From RYN-230 sp963717125 (GTDB lineage Bacteria; Actinomycetota; Actinomycetes; Streptosporangiales; Streptosporangiaceae), in NCBI GenBank assembly GCA_963717125.1, contig CAVQVG010000019.1, positions 558,001-622,000 on the forward strand: a DNA stretch of 64,000 nucleotides, read 5' to 3'. Positions 51,398-60,851 of this stretch are shown piece after piece (the first letter of the stretch is position 1; every line of letters begins with the position of its first letter). The translations under genes and the position numbers were made by a program. The notes below the pieces were generated by a model. It had not been told where the DNA came from and did no database searches. It saw only the letters and a program-made list of their open reading frames with translations.

Positions 51398-53213
51398 AGG
51401 CGTCCTGCACCTCCTTCCGGGTGCGCAGCTCGGCCATCCGGCCCTCGGAGATAACCTTGCCCTGCGCCATCACCACCACCCGTTCGCACAGGCGCTCAAC
51501 CGCTCGCAGCTCGTGCTCGACCAGCAGGATGGACATGCCGGCGGCGGCCAGCTCGCGGCACGCCGCCTCCAGCCGTTCCGCCAGCGCGGGCGCGAGGCCG
51601 GCCATCGGCTCGTCCAGCAGCAGCAGCCGGGGCCCGGTCATCAGTGCCCGCATCACCTCCAGCATGCGCTTCTGGCCGCCGCTCAGCCGGCCCGCCCGCT
51701 CGTTGGCCTGCCCGGCCATCCCGAACAGGGTCAGCAGGCCACGGGCCCGCTCGACCAGGGCGTCCTCATCGCCGCCCCACAGCCACCGGCCGGCCGCCAC
51801 CCCGGCGGCGGACTCTCCGCGCTGGTGGGGGGCGGCGACCAGCAGGTTCTCGATGGTGGTGAGCGCGCGGAACTCCCGGGGCAGCTGGAAGGTGCGGACG
51901 ATGCCCAGCCGGGCGCGGCGGTGGGCGGGCAGGTGGCCGAGGGCCCGGCCGCCGAAGCTGATGGTGCCCGCGTCCAGCTGGATGAAGCCGCTGATCAGGC
52001 CGAGGACGGTGGATTTGCCGGCCCCGTTCGGCCCGATCAGTCCGGTGATGCTGCCGGCGGCCATCGTGAAGCTCACCCCGTCCACGGCGTGGACGCCCCC
52101 GTAGTGCTTGGCCAGCCCGTCCAGCGCGAGGACGGGCGGGGCCTGCGCGTCAGCCGCCGACGGTTGACGCGCAGGCGGTTTGCGGCCGGAAACGGCTGTG
52201 ACAGCAGCCCTTTCTGACCACGAACGGGCGAGCGCGGCGAGATCGACGCTGGCGGCGGCCGGGCCAGGATCGGTGGCGGGAGCTGGTTTGACCCGGTACC
52301 GGGGACGGCGTTCCGGGATCAGGCCCCGTGGCCGGGTGAACACGAAGATGATGGTGAGCAGCCCGAGGATGATCCAGCCGAGGTCGCTGGTCAGTTGCGG
52401 CGCGCTCTTGATCTGCGGCAGGTACTGGACGCCCTGCAGGATCAGCACCGGCACGATCGCGGTGCCGAGCAGCACTCCGGCGTCGTTCCCCAGGCCGCCC
52501 ACGATGATGGCGGTGAGCAGGGCCAGCGTCTCCACATACTGCCAGGACGACGGGGACCAGCCGCCGATGAAGCCGGCCAGCAGTGCCCCGCTCAGCCCGG
52601 CGTAGACCCCGCCGACCACCTGCACCACGAGCCGCAGGCCAACCACGTTCTTGCCGACCGCGGTCGCGGCGTCCTCGTCCTCCCGCACCGCCCGCAGCAC
52701 CCGGCCGAACGGCCCGGTGGTGAACCGCCGCAGCGCCAGGTAGGCGAGCACGCAGACCACGCCCACCAGCGCCACGTAGTACCAGCCCCGAGTGGCCGGA
52801 TTCACCGACGCGAGCGGGTTCGGGATCAGGCTGAGCCCGGCGTTGCCGTCGAACAGCCCGGTGTCGGCGCCGATCACGGTGGTGGCCAGGATCGAGATGA
52901 CCAGCATGACCATCGCCTGGTAGTCGGCCCGCAGCCGTTTCAGGCCGGTGATGCCGATGAGGCCGCCGAGCACCCCGCAGATCAGCGCGGCAAGCAATAT
53001 GGCTACTGCGACCGGCAGCCTGCCGCCGATGATGTACTGCTGGAATCCGCCAGAGGCGGCCGGCGGGCCGAGGGTGAACACGGCGTAGAAGTAGGCGCCG
53101 GCCGCGACCAGCACGATGTAGGCGAAATTGGCGACGCCGGCCACGCCGAACTCCAGGTTCAGTCCCCACGCCGCGAGCAGGTCGGTGCCCAGGTAGACGA
53201 GCAGGACCACCAC
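51384..53213 (-). CDS. LivM-LivG fusion: ABC permease joined to ATP-binding protein
   Basis: A 609-residue fusion. Residues 1-310 form a LivM-type permease with about 8-10 helices (LLAAWGLNLEFGVAGVANFA, GRVLRAVREDEDAATAVGKN with the EAA-like loop). A basic, Pro-rich linker follows. From about 355 a LivG-type ATPase has LIGPNGAGKSTVLGLISGFI, RLSGGQKRMLEVMRALMTGP and LLLLDEPMAGLAPALAERLE. The first canonical start is GTG 53213, but the only good Shine-Dalgarno (GGAAGGAGG) is placed for an ATC codon at 53234, seven residues upstream in frame, giving ISAIDYYVVV. Confidence 0.9.
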   Translation of the reverse strand: MVVLLVYLGTDLLAAWGLNLEFGVAGVANFAYIVLVAAGAYFYAVFTLGPPAASGGFQQYIIGGRLPVAVAILLAALICGVLGGLIGITGLKRLRADYQAMVMLVISILATTVIGADTGLFDGNAGLSLIPNPLASVNPATRGWYYVALVGVVCVLAYLALRRFTTGPFGRVLRAVREDEDAATAVGKNVVGLRLVVQVVGGVYAGLSGALLAGFIGGWSPSSWQYVETLALLTAIIVGGLGNDAGVLLGTAIVPVLILQGVQYLPQIKSAPQLTSDLGWIILGLLTIIFVFTRPRGLIPERRPRYRVKPAPATDPGPAAASVDLAALARSWSERAAVTAVSGRKPPARQPSAADAQAPPVLALDGLAKHYGGVHAVDGVSFTMAAGSITGLIGPNGAGKSTVLGLISGFIQLDAGTISFGGRALGHLPAHRRARLGIVRTFQLPREFRALTTIENLLVAAPHQRGESAAGVAAGRWLWGGDEDALVERARGLLTLFGMAGQANERAGRLSGGQKRMLEVMRALMTGPRLLLLDEPMAGLAPALAERLEAACRELAAAGMSILLVEHELRAVERLCERVVVMAQGKVISEGRMAELRTRKEVQDAYVVG

Positions 53214-53264
53214 GTAGTAGTCGATCGCGCTGATCGGGCAGCCTCCTTCCGCTGGGCCGGGTCC

Positions 53265-54155
53265 TCAGCCGGCCAGCCGCCGGGCGCTGGCCGTGCCGGC
53301 CGAGAACAGGCCCCGGGGACGGATCAGCAGCATGAGGATGAGCAGGCCGAACGCGTAGACGTCCTGGTAAGCGGGGCTGGAGTAGGCCGCGGCCACCTGC
53401 GTTCCCACCCCGACCACCAGCCCGCCGAGCATGGCCCCGTACGGCTGGCCGATCCCGCCCAGCACCGCCGCCGCGATCATGTAGATCAGGAACGTCGGCC
53501 CCAGCGTGAAGTCGAACGTGACCGTGGTGATCGCCAGCGCCACCCCGGCCGCCCCGCACAGCGCCCCGGAGATCAGCCAGGTCACGTCGATGATCCGGTC
53601 CGTCCGGATGCCGCACGCGCGGGCCACCACCGGGTTCGCCGAGGTGGCCCGCATGGCCCGGCCGAGCTGGGTGCCGGTGAGTAGCAGGTGCAGAGCGAAC
53701 ATGAGCACCACCGCGATGGCGACGATGATCAGCTGGGTGATGGTCAGCACCAGGCCGGCCGCATGGATGGTGCTGCCCGCCTGCTGGCCGTAGGAGACGG
53801 TATCCGGCCCGGCGATGGCGACGATGCAGTACTGGATGATGATCCCGGCCGAAACGGTGACGATCACCACCCCGACGAACCCGGTGCCGCGCCGCCGCAG
53901 CGGGGCGAGCAGCAGCCGGTTCAGCAGCACCGACGCCAGTGCGATCCCCATCGCGGCGATGGCTAGCGCCGCCCAGACTCCGACGCCCACCGTGAGCAGC
54001 GCGTAGCCGAGGTAGGCGGCCAGGGTCATCAGGGCGCCGTAGGTGATGTTTAGCACGTTGCTGATGCCGAACTGAACCGTGAACCCCACGGCGCCCAGCG
54101 CGACGACCGCTCCGGCTGCGATGCCGAAGCCCACCGCCTCGATGAAGACGTTCAT
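53265..54155 (-). CDS. livH: Branched-chain amino acid-type ABC transporter permease, LivH
   Basis: A 296-residue permease with about 8 hydrophobic helices: GFGIAAGAVVALGAVGFTVQ, then FGISNVLNITYGALMTLAAY, the conserved LivH opening, and the EAA-like loop GTQLGRAMRATSANPVVARA. AAVLGGIGQPYGAMLGGLVV is the usual penultimate segment. It pairs with the LivM part of the fusion to form the pore. ATG 54155 shares one base with the TAA stop of the binding-protein gene (TAATG). Confidence 0.92.
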   Translation of the reverse strand: MNVFIEAVGFGIAAGAVVALGAVGFTVQFGISNVLNITYGALMTLAAYLGYALLTVGVGVWAALAIAAMGIALASVLLNRLLLAPLRRRGTGFVGVVIVTVSAGIIIQYCIVAIAGPDTVSYGQQAGSTIHAAGLVLTITQLIIVAIAVVLMFALHLLLTGTQLGRAMRATSANPVVARACGIRTDRIIDVTWLISGALCGAAGVALAITTVTFDFTLGPTFLIYMIAAAVLGGIGQPYGAMLGGLVVGVGTQVAAAYSSPAYQDVYAFGLLILMLLIRPRGLFSAGTASARRLAG

Positions 54156-55537
54156 TACGACAGCAACCGCTGGACGGTAGTGCCCGGGATCACGCCGAGC
54201 GGGACGGGATTCCCGCTGGCGTCGAATCCAGAGGAGGAGAAGTTGCCGGGTGAGTTGTGGAAGGCGTTGAAGTGGATGGCGCCGTCCACGCCCTCGTAGT
54301 GGATCCGCTTGCCCGCCTTGAGCGCGGCCAGGCCGGCTGCGTAGGAGTCCACCACGGTGGCACCCGGGCTCCCCGCCGCGATCTTGGCGATGTCGGCGTT
54401 GTAGACCGGGCCGCTAGTGCTGTGGGCCATCTGCATAGCCAGCCCCATCAGGTTGACGCCGTCGTAGATGGACGCGATCACGCCGACCCCGAGGATGGTG
54501 GCCGGGTCCTTGATCGTTGACTCGCCGTAGACAGCGCTCTTATAGATGGCGAACGCCGGGCTGGCCGAGCTGACGTAGTTGCCCACGAAGGCCATGTCGT
54601 GGGTCATGTAGGCGGTGCCCATGACCTTCTTCACCGACGAGAAGTAGGCCGGGGTGATCGAGTCGGTGGAGCTGATGACCGGGGGTACCGTGCCGCCGTT
54701 GAGCGAGCGGTACTCGGACAGGAAGGTCGCCGAGGTCTGCGGGTCGCCGGCCAGGATCAGCACCTGCGGCTTCCCGGAGATGACCCGGGCCACGATGCTG
54801 CTGTAGGACGACGCGTCGCCCGGGATCGTGGTGTCGATGGTCATGGTGCCGCCGATCTTCTTGACCCCGGCCACCACGCCCGGCTCGTTGCCCTGGGCGC
54901 CGATATTGTTCTGGAACACCACGGCCACCCGCTTGTAGCCCTTCTGCTGGGCCCAGGCGACGAAAGCGGCGCCGTTCTGGTCGTCCGAGGCGGTCATCCG
55001 CCAGAAGTAGGTGTCCCTGGTCTTGTCGAAGGCCACCAGCCCGTTGGTGGACACCATCGGGATGCGCGCGTCGTTCACCAGCGGGATGGTGGTGGCCGCG
55101 GTGTTGGACTCCAGCCCGACCGCCATGTCCAGGTTGCTGGCGGTGGCGAGCGCCTTCGTCACGTCCGGCACCGCGTCCGCCGGGTCGCCGGTGTCATCGA
55201 TCAGATCACAGTTGACGTGGCGGCCCATGACCCCGCCGGCCTTGTTCACGTCGAACGCGGCAGCCTGGCAGGCGCCGGACATCAGGTTGCCGATTTCTGC
55301 CGCCGGGCCGGTCATTGGCCCGATCACGCCAATGTTGATGGTCCCGGAGCCGCTGCTGCCCGGGTTGCCGCTGCCGCCCGCGCCGGAACTGCCGCTACTG
55401 CCGCAGGCGGCCAGCACGAGGGATACGACGACGCCTGCGGCGATCGCCAGCCCCGGACGGTCTGACAGCCGACGGCACGCAGCCGACGGCGCCAAGCGTT
55501 GCGCCGATATGGGCGTTGTGAAATGCCTGTCTGTCAT
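54155..55537 (-). CDS. ABC transporter substrate-binding lipoprotein, LivK type
   Basis: A 460-residue periplasmic-binding protein anchored as lipoprotein: a hydrophobic stretch with lipobox VVSLVLAACGSSGS near residue 45, then a Gly/Ser linker. The Leu/Ile/Val-binding fold shows INIGVIGPMTGPAAEIGNLM, IDDTGDPADAVPDVTKALAT, ESNTAATTIPLVNDARIPMV and GKPQVLILAGDPQTSATFL. It captures the imported compound outside the membrane. The ligand cannot be read from sequence. It lies 81 bases after the first gene of the operon; AAGGGG precedes its ATG. Confidence 0.92.
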   Translation of the reverse strand: MTDRHFTTPISAQRLAPSAACRRLSDRPGLAIAAGVVVSLVLAACGSSGSSGAGGSGNPGSSGSGTINIGVIGPMTGPAAEIGNLMSGACQAAAFDVNKAGGVMGRHVNCDLIDDTGDPADAVPDVTKALATASNLDMAVGLESNTAATTIPLVNDARIPMVSTNGLVAFDKTRDTYFWRMTASDDQNGAAFVAWAQQKGYKRVAVVFQNNIGAQGNEPGVVAGVKKIGGTMTIDTTIPGDASSYSSIVARVISGKPQVLILAGDPQTSATFLSEYRSLNGGTVPPVISSTDSITPAYFSSVKKVMGTAYMTHDMAFVGNYVSSASPAFAIYKSAVYGESTIKDPATILGVGVIASIYDGVNLMGLAMQMAHSTSGPVYNADIAKIAAGSPGATVVDSYAAGLAALKAGKRIHYEGVDGAIHFNAFHNSPGNFSSSGFDASGNPVPLGVIPGTTVQRLLS

Positions 55538-55618
55538 CGTGAGCCCACCCCTTCGGGGACCGCGGACGGCGCATCCAGCCGGGGTGGCCGGGTCGCCGGG
55601 ATGTGGGGGATTGGTGGA

Positions 55619-56593
55619 TTACAGCCGCATGATGCGGTGCAGGTTGGCCGCGAGCACCAGCTCGCGATCGGCCGGGCTCAGGTCTAGTGAGCGAATCGTG
55701 TCCAGCACCTCGACAGGCCAGTCCTCACCGTTGTTCGGGCCCATCGGGAAGTCGGTGCCGTACATGACCCGCTCGGCGCCGAAGAACTCCAGGCCGCAGC
55801 GCATCGCGGCGGCGGAGCCATTGACCATCGAGTCGTTGAAGAACTTGCGGAAATATTCGGACGGCTGCCCGGGCAGCGGCTCGGACGCCTCGGTGAGGGA
55901 GGCCGCCCGGTAACGGGCGATCTCCTGGCTCATCGCGTCGGCGCGGCTGGCGTAGAACGGGACCATGCCGCCCAGGTGGTGGGTGACGAACTTCAGGTCC
56001 GGGTACCGCTCCAGCACACCGCCGAAAACCAGCCGGGACATCGCGAGGGTGGTCTCGAACGGCCAGCCGAATAGCCGGTCGAGCAGATCCTTCTTCAGCC
56101 ATTCGTAGGAGTGGCCGTGCTGGGGGTGAATCCAGATCGGCACGTCACCCTGGGCGGCTTCCTCATACAGCGGCCACATCGAGGTGTCGTCCAGCGGCAG
56201 GCCCTCGATGTTGGAGAAGATGAGCACCCCGCGGACACCGAGGTCGCCAGTGAGCCGGTGGAACTCCGCCATCATCTCGTCGTCGACGACGGGCAGCACC
56301 CCGACCGGGATGAACCGGTCCGGCCATTTCGCGGCCATCTCGGCGATGCTGTCGTTGGCCACCCGTGTCAGCGCGTGTACGACCGGCCGTGGCATGCCCA
56401 GCCACATGGGCGGGCGCACCAGGACAAGCACTTGCTGCTCCACCCCGATCCGGTCCATGTACCGCAGCCGGCGCTCGCCGTCGAACAGGTAGCTGTTCTT
56501 CCGCAGCGCCGCGACTTCCGCGCTCGGATGGCGCTCGCTGATGGCGTCGAGCAGCCGCTCCGGGCAGACGTGCGAGTAGGCGTTAACGATCAC
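55619..56593 (-). CDS. Amidohydrolase family protein (amidohydrolase 2), first gene of the operon
   Basis: A 324-residue protein from GTG 56593 (MIVNAYSHVCPERLLDAISE), chosen because TAGGGG precedes it; frames further upstream are not protein-like. Metal-site segments are visible: NAYSHVCP, IWIHPQHGHSY, LKFVTHHLGGMVPFYASRAD and VMYGTDFPMGP. In the first motif the HxH pair reads Tyr-Ser-His, so the first His is lost. Close families are ACMSD and aromatic-acid decarboxylases. It opens the catabolic operon. Confidence 0.85.
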   Translation of the reverse strand: MIVNAYSHVCPERLLDAISERHPSAEVAALRKNSYLFDGERRLRYMDRIGVEQQVLVLVRPPMWLGMPRPVVHALTRVANDSIAEMAAKWPDRFIPVGVLPVVDDEMMAEFHRLTGDLGVRGVLIFSNIEGLPLDDTSMWPLYEEAAQGDVPIWIHPQHGHSYEWLKKDLLDRLFGWPFETTLAMSRLVFGGVLERYPDLKFVTHHLGGMVPFYASRADAMSQEIARYRAASLTEASEPLPGQPSEYFRKFFNDSMVNGSAAAMRCGLEFFGAERVMYGTDFPMGPNNGEDWPVEVLDTIRSLDLSPADRELVLAANLHRIMRL

Positions 56594-56958
56594 GGAAACC
56601 CCTAGCTGGCCTGCGCTCTGGACACTACCTACTATGGTAGGGAGTAAATGTAACCCGCCGCTCGGGACCGCGCAATATGCACCGTGCTGGTGGGAGCCCA
56701 TCGTGACCATGATCAGCACCGCCACCCATACCGCCCGGCTGCTCATCAGCGTGGCCGGCGGCATCGTCGCCCAGGCGCGCCACTGGGGTGGCACCACTGC
56801 ACGCGGCGCCCGTTCATCCGCAACGTGGATGCCCCAGCGTCGCGGTATGCCGGCAGTCTGCGCGCTGGGCGACAGTATGGCCAGGGAACTTGGCGTCAGC
56901 CGGATACGCGGGTCCGGGCGGCCCAGGCCGGCAGTTCGGCCTGGGCGCGGCCTGGGGG
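56594..56958. promoter_or_regulatory. Promoter region of the catabolic operon with an inverted repeat
   Basis: The inverted repeat CTACC-TACTAT-GGTAG (56625-56640) lies 32-47 bases upstream of the first start codon of the 18-kb operon, in an AT-richer patch (56620-56690). It is a candidate operator for the TrmB-type regulator. The rest, to the stop of the alpha/beta hydrolase at 56959, has no supported gene. Confidence 0.45.
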
Positions 56959-57804
56959 TTAGCTAATGAACCGGCTGATGAAGGCCAGGGAGATGTCGCA
57001 GACCTCGCGCCAGCCGCTGTCGATGACGAGTCCGTGCCCGCGCCCCGGGATCAGGACGGTCTCGGTCACGCCGGAGTTGCGGCTCTGCTGCTTGTAGATG
57101 GCGTTGGTGATGGCCGGCGGGGCGGTGTTGTCCTTCTCCCCGGAGATGATCAGCATCGGCCCGCGGCCGGGGTTCTTGCTGTCGGCCTTGGCCTCGGTGA
57201 AGGGGTTGACGTTGGCGGTAGCCGCCTGGAACAGCGGAGTGCCTGAGGCGGGGACGGCGAAGGTCTCATACAGTTGCTTGGCTTCCTCCTCGCTGACGGC
57301 GTTGGCGAAGGCGTAACGGAACTGGTCGTAGGTCAGCGGCACGGCCCGATGGTGGTTGGCCGGGTTGCCCAGGACGGGCGACGCGGCCCGCAGCGCGGAG
57401 ATGGGCAGGGGCAGCACGCCGCGCATGGGCGCGGAGTCGATCGCCACCGTGGCCGCTGACAGGCCCCGGCCGGCGACCATCTGTGCGAGCAGGCCGCCGA
57501 AGGAGTGCCCGATGACCGCCGGCTTCCTTTCCAGCTTCCCGATGACGTCTGCGTAATGGTCGGCGACCTGACCGACCGTCTTGCGGGCAAATACCTCCGG
57601 ATGCTCGTTCGCCTCCCCGACGGTGTCGGGGTCATCGGGCCACGACGGGGTAAGCGGGACGTAGCCGGCTTCCTCGAAGACGGTGGCCCACCGGTCCCAG
57701 CTGCTGGGCAGCAGCCACAGGCCGTGCACGAAGACGACCGGCGGGAGCCCTGACGCGTTCGCCTTGCTGATCTGCCCTTGTTCGCGTCCGGTGATGACTG
57801 GCAT
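56959..57804 (-). CDS. Alpha/beta hydrolase
   Basis: A 281-residue hydrolase from ATG 57804, which has AGGAGA upstream. The oxyanion strand is PPVVFVHGLWLLPSSWDRWA, the nucleophile elbow KPAVIGHSFGGLLAQMVAGR with Ser, the acid region MLIISGEKDNTAPP, and the His LIPGRGHGLVIDSGW. The whole triad is present. The substrate is unknown; esterase or lipase-like activity is likely. It is divergent from the LuxR-type regulator starting at 58035 and may be its target. Confidence 0.88.
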   Translation of the reverse strand: MPVITGREQGQISKANASGLPPVVFVHGLWLLPSSWDRWATVFEEAGYVPLTPSWPDDPDTVGEANEHPEVFARKTVGQVADHYADVIGKLERKPAVIGHSFGGLLAQMVAGRGLSAATVAIDSAPMRGVLPLPISALRAASPVLGNPANHHRAVPLTYDQFRYAFANAVSEEEAKQLYETFAVPASGTPLFQAATANVNPFTEAKADSKNPGRGPMLIISGEKDNTAPPAITNAIYKQQSRNSGVTETVLIPGRGHGLVIDSGWREVCDISLAFISRFIS

Positions 57805-58034
57805 GACGTTTCGCTCTCCTGGTCTGCGGCCGGGGCTCATCCCCGGCAGGTGAGTCCAACGTCTCGCCGCCGGTCGTCCGTCGAATCCTGCAAACCTCGT
57901 AGTCACGCGTCCCGGCGAGGCTTCGGCCGGGAGGGGTTTCCGTCAGCCGCTGTGCTCGCCGGGACGCGTGGGGACCGAATCCGGAGCCTTGTGGCCCGGA
58001 TATCGCGAGCTGCGGCGACGCGTAGCCTTGGCCC

Positions 58035-60762
58035 GTGGCGCTGATGGATCGCCTGGACGAGCGGCAGGCCCTGGATCGGGTACTGGATGCCGCCCGCCGC
58101 GGGCTGAGCGCCGCGCTGGTGGTGCGTGGTGAGCCCGGCATCGGGCAAGACCTCGCTTCTGGGCTACGCCGCGGACTCGGCGGCGGGGTTCCGGGTAGTC
58201 CGCATCGCCGGCGTCGAGTCGGAGCAGGAGTTCGGGTACACGGGGCTGCACAGGCTGCTGGTCTCGTTCCTGCCGGCGATGGGCGGGTTGCCGCTGCGGC
58301 AGCGCAACGCGCTCGGCTGTGCCTTCGGCCTGATCGACGGCAGGCCCGCGGACCGCTTCGGCGTTGGCCTGGCCGCGCTCTCACTCCTGGCCGATGCTGG
58401 CGCCGGCTCGCCGATACTCTGCGTGGTCGATGACGCACAGTGGCTTGACCAGGAGTCCCTCGAGGTACTCGCCATGGTGGGACGACGAGTGCACGCCGAG
58501 CGGATCGCGCTGCTATTCGGAACCCGTGATGGCGTTGACGGCCGGGTGCTGCTAGAGGGCATTCCGGACATCTGTGTCAGCGGCCTTCCCGAGCACGACG
58601 CCCTCGAGCTGCTGGGGTCATCGGTGGCCGGGCCGCTCGATCCCCAGCTGGCCAGGCGGATCGTGACGGAAACGCAAGGGTCCCCGATGGCGATCATCGA
58701 GCTCGCCGGCGAGCTGACCGCGGCTGAGCTGTCGGGCGCGGGGCTGCTGCCCGGGCCGTTGCCGCTCAGCGGGCGGCTCGAAGCGCATTTCCTGCGCCAG
58801 ATCCGGGCCTTGCCGGCTAGCACCCAGAACCTGCTGCTGGTCGTCGCCGCTGAACCCTCCGGTGACCCGCGGCTGATCAGCAGAGCGGCGGCCCGGCTCG
58901 GAAGCCCCCCGGCCGCGGCCGGGCCTGCGCAAGCCGAGGGGGTGATCGTGATGTACCCCGAGGCGCGGTTCCGCCATCCGCTCATCCGGTCCGCCGTGTA
59001 CGGCGGGGCGTCCCCGGCAGACCGCCGACGCGCCCACCAGCTGCTCGCAGCCGAAATGGATCCCCACCGGGACGCCGACCGGCGGGCATGGCACCTCGCC
59101 GCAGCGGCAACCGGCCCGGACGAGGCCGTCGCAGCCCAGCTCGACCGCGCCGCCGGGCGCGCCCAGGCCCGCGGTGGCTACTCGGCGGCGGGCGCCCTGC
59201 TGGCCCGGGCAGCCCAGCTGACCCAGGACGAAGGCCGGTGGGCAGAGCGAGTCCTGGCCGCCGCGCATGCTCATCTGGCCGCAGGTGCACCTGCTAGGGC
59301 GCGGCTGCTGCTCGAGCAAGCGACGGAGATCAGCGATCCGTTTCAGCGGGCAAGGATGCGGCGGCTGCAGGGGCTGATCCAGTACGCCCTGGGACGGGCT
59401 CCGGGCACGCCGTCGATCCTGGTCGGCGCCGCACGCGCACTCCAGCCCTTCGACGCCCACCTCGCCCGCGTCACGATGCTCGAGGCGCTCGAGGCCGCGC
59501 GCGTAACCGGCCGGTTCACCGCGGCCGGGGAGAGTGATCACGACGTCTGCCGGGCGGCGCGAGCGATGCCGCTTCCGCCCGGATCCCAGCCGCGGGCCGC
59601 CGACCTGCTCCTCGACGGGGCCACCGCGCTTGTCCTCGACGGCCACGCGGCCGCTGTCCCGGTCCTCGGCCGCGCTATCGCTGGCCTGCTCGCAGACCAG
59701 TCCGACTCAGCAGATGCGCTGCTACGGCTCGGAATTGGGTGCTGGGCCGCCGGGACGGTCGGTGACGACACCTCACTACACGAGCTGGCCACCCGGCTGG
59801 AGCATCACGCGCGCGAGAAAGGAGCCCTCGGCGCGCTGTCCACCGGGCTTCTGTTCCTGGCCATGTCCGAGCTGCTCGATGGCTCGCTGGCTGCCGTACG
59901 CGGGCACTTCGCCGAGCGAGCTGAGATCATGGCCGCCGTCGGGCGCCCCTCCGATGTGGGAGAGCTCGTCGTGCTTGCCTGGCGAGGGCGCGAAACCGAG
60001 GCACGAGCCGCGGCGGCAGCGGTCACGCGCTACGCGACCGAGCACCGTCACGGCTGGATGCTTGCCTACGCCGACTACGCACTCGCCGTGCTGGAGCTGG
60101 GCCTGGGCAACTACCGGGCAGCCCTGCCCAGCGACCCGGGGAACTTCCGGGACAACCCCTTCATCGGCATCGTCGGCTTCCCGGACCTGATCGAAGCTGC
60201 AGCCCGATGTGGCGAGCGCGATGTGGCGGCCGAAGCCACGGCTGAGTTCGCAGCCCGCGCGCTCCCCAACGGCACTGCGATCGCGCTGGGGCTCCTGGCT
60301 TTGTCGCGAGCGCTGCTGGCCGACGATACTGACGCCGGGGAACTTTACCAAGAGGCTATCGAGCAACTGTCGCACTGCCGGGGAAACCTGCGAAAGGCGC
60401 GGGCGCACCTGCTCTACGGGGAGTGGCTGCGCCGCCAGAAGCGACGAATCGATGCCCGCACCCAGCTGCGCGCGGCCCACGAGATGTTCCTGCGGATGGG
60501 AGCCGACGCCTTCGCCGAGCGCGCCCGCGTCGAACTTGCAGCAACCGGCGAGCGTGCACGGAGGCGGCGCAACGAGACCCGCGGCGACCTCACCCCGCAG
60601 GAAGCGCAGATCGCGCTCCTGGCCTCTCAGGGCGCCACCAACGCCGAGATCGCCGGACGGCTGTTCCTCAGCGCGAGCACGGTCAACTACCACCTCCGCA
60701 AGATCTTCCGGAAGCTCGACGTGACATCGCGACGCCAGCTCGCCCAAGCGCTGCCGGTGTAG
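58035..60762 (+). CDS. LuxR family AAA regulator (LAL type), frameshifted in the P-loop
   Basis: The first frame from GTG 58035 reads RLDERQALDRVLDAARRGLS and GEPGIG; the sense then moves to the next frame at about 58146, SGKTSLLGYAADSA, and stays open to 60762. One extra G in GGCATCGGGCAAGACC splits the Walker A motif GEPGIGKTSLL. Restoring the frame gives about 909 residues with Walker B LCVVDDAQWLDQESLEVLAM, a TPR-like middle and a C-terminal helix-turn-helix, LTPQEAQIALLASQGATNAE then IAGRLFLSASTVNYHLRKIF. If the slip is real, translation from an internal start (58126) would lack the P-loop. Confidence 0.8.
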
Positions 60763-60764
60763 AC

Positions 60765-60804
60765 GGGAGGCGTCTCCCAGGCTCCGGGCATCCCGGCGCC
60801 TCCC
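60765..60804 (+). terminator. Stem-loop after the LuxR-type gene
   Basis: GGGAGGCG (60765-60772) pairs with CGCCTCCC (60797-60804), three bases after the stop codon. The 24-base loop is long, so efficiency is uncertain. Confidence 0.5.
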
Positions 60805-60851
60805 GCAGACGTGCGGCCCGCGTGCGCGACCAGCGCCCTGAGGAAGCTGAA

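Noticed and set aside
52150..53616. A 488-codon minus-strand frame overlapping the LivM-LivG fusion
   Set aside because: It runs in another frame of the same strand across the permease; the translation is Arg/Gly-rich, whereas the chosen frame has helices and Walker motifs.
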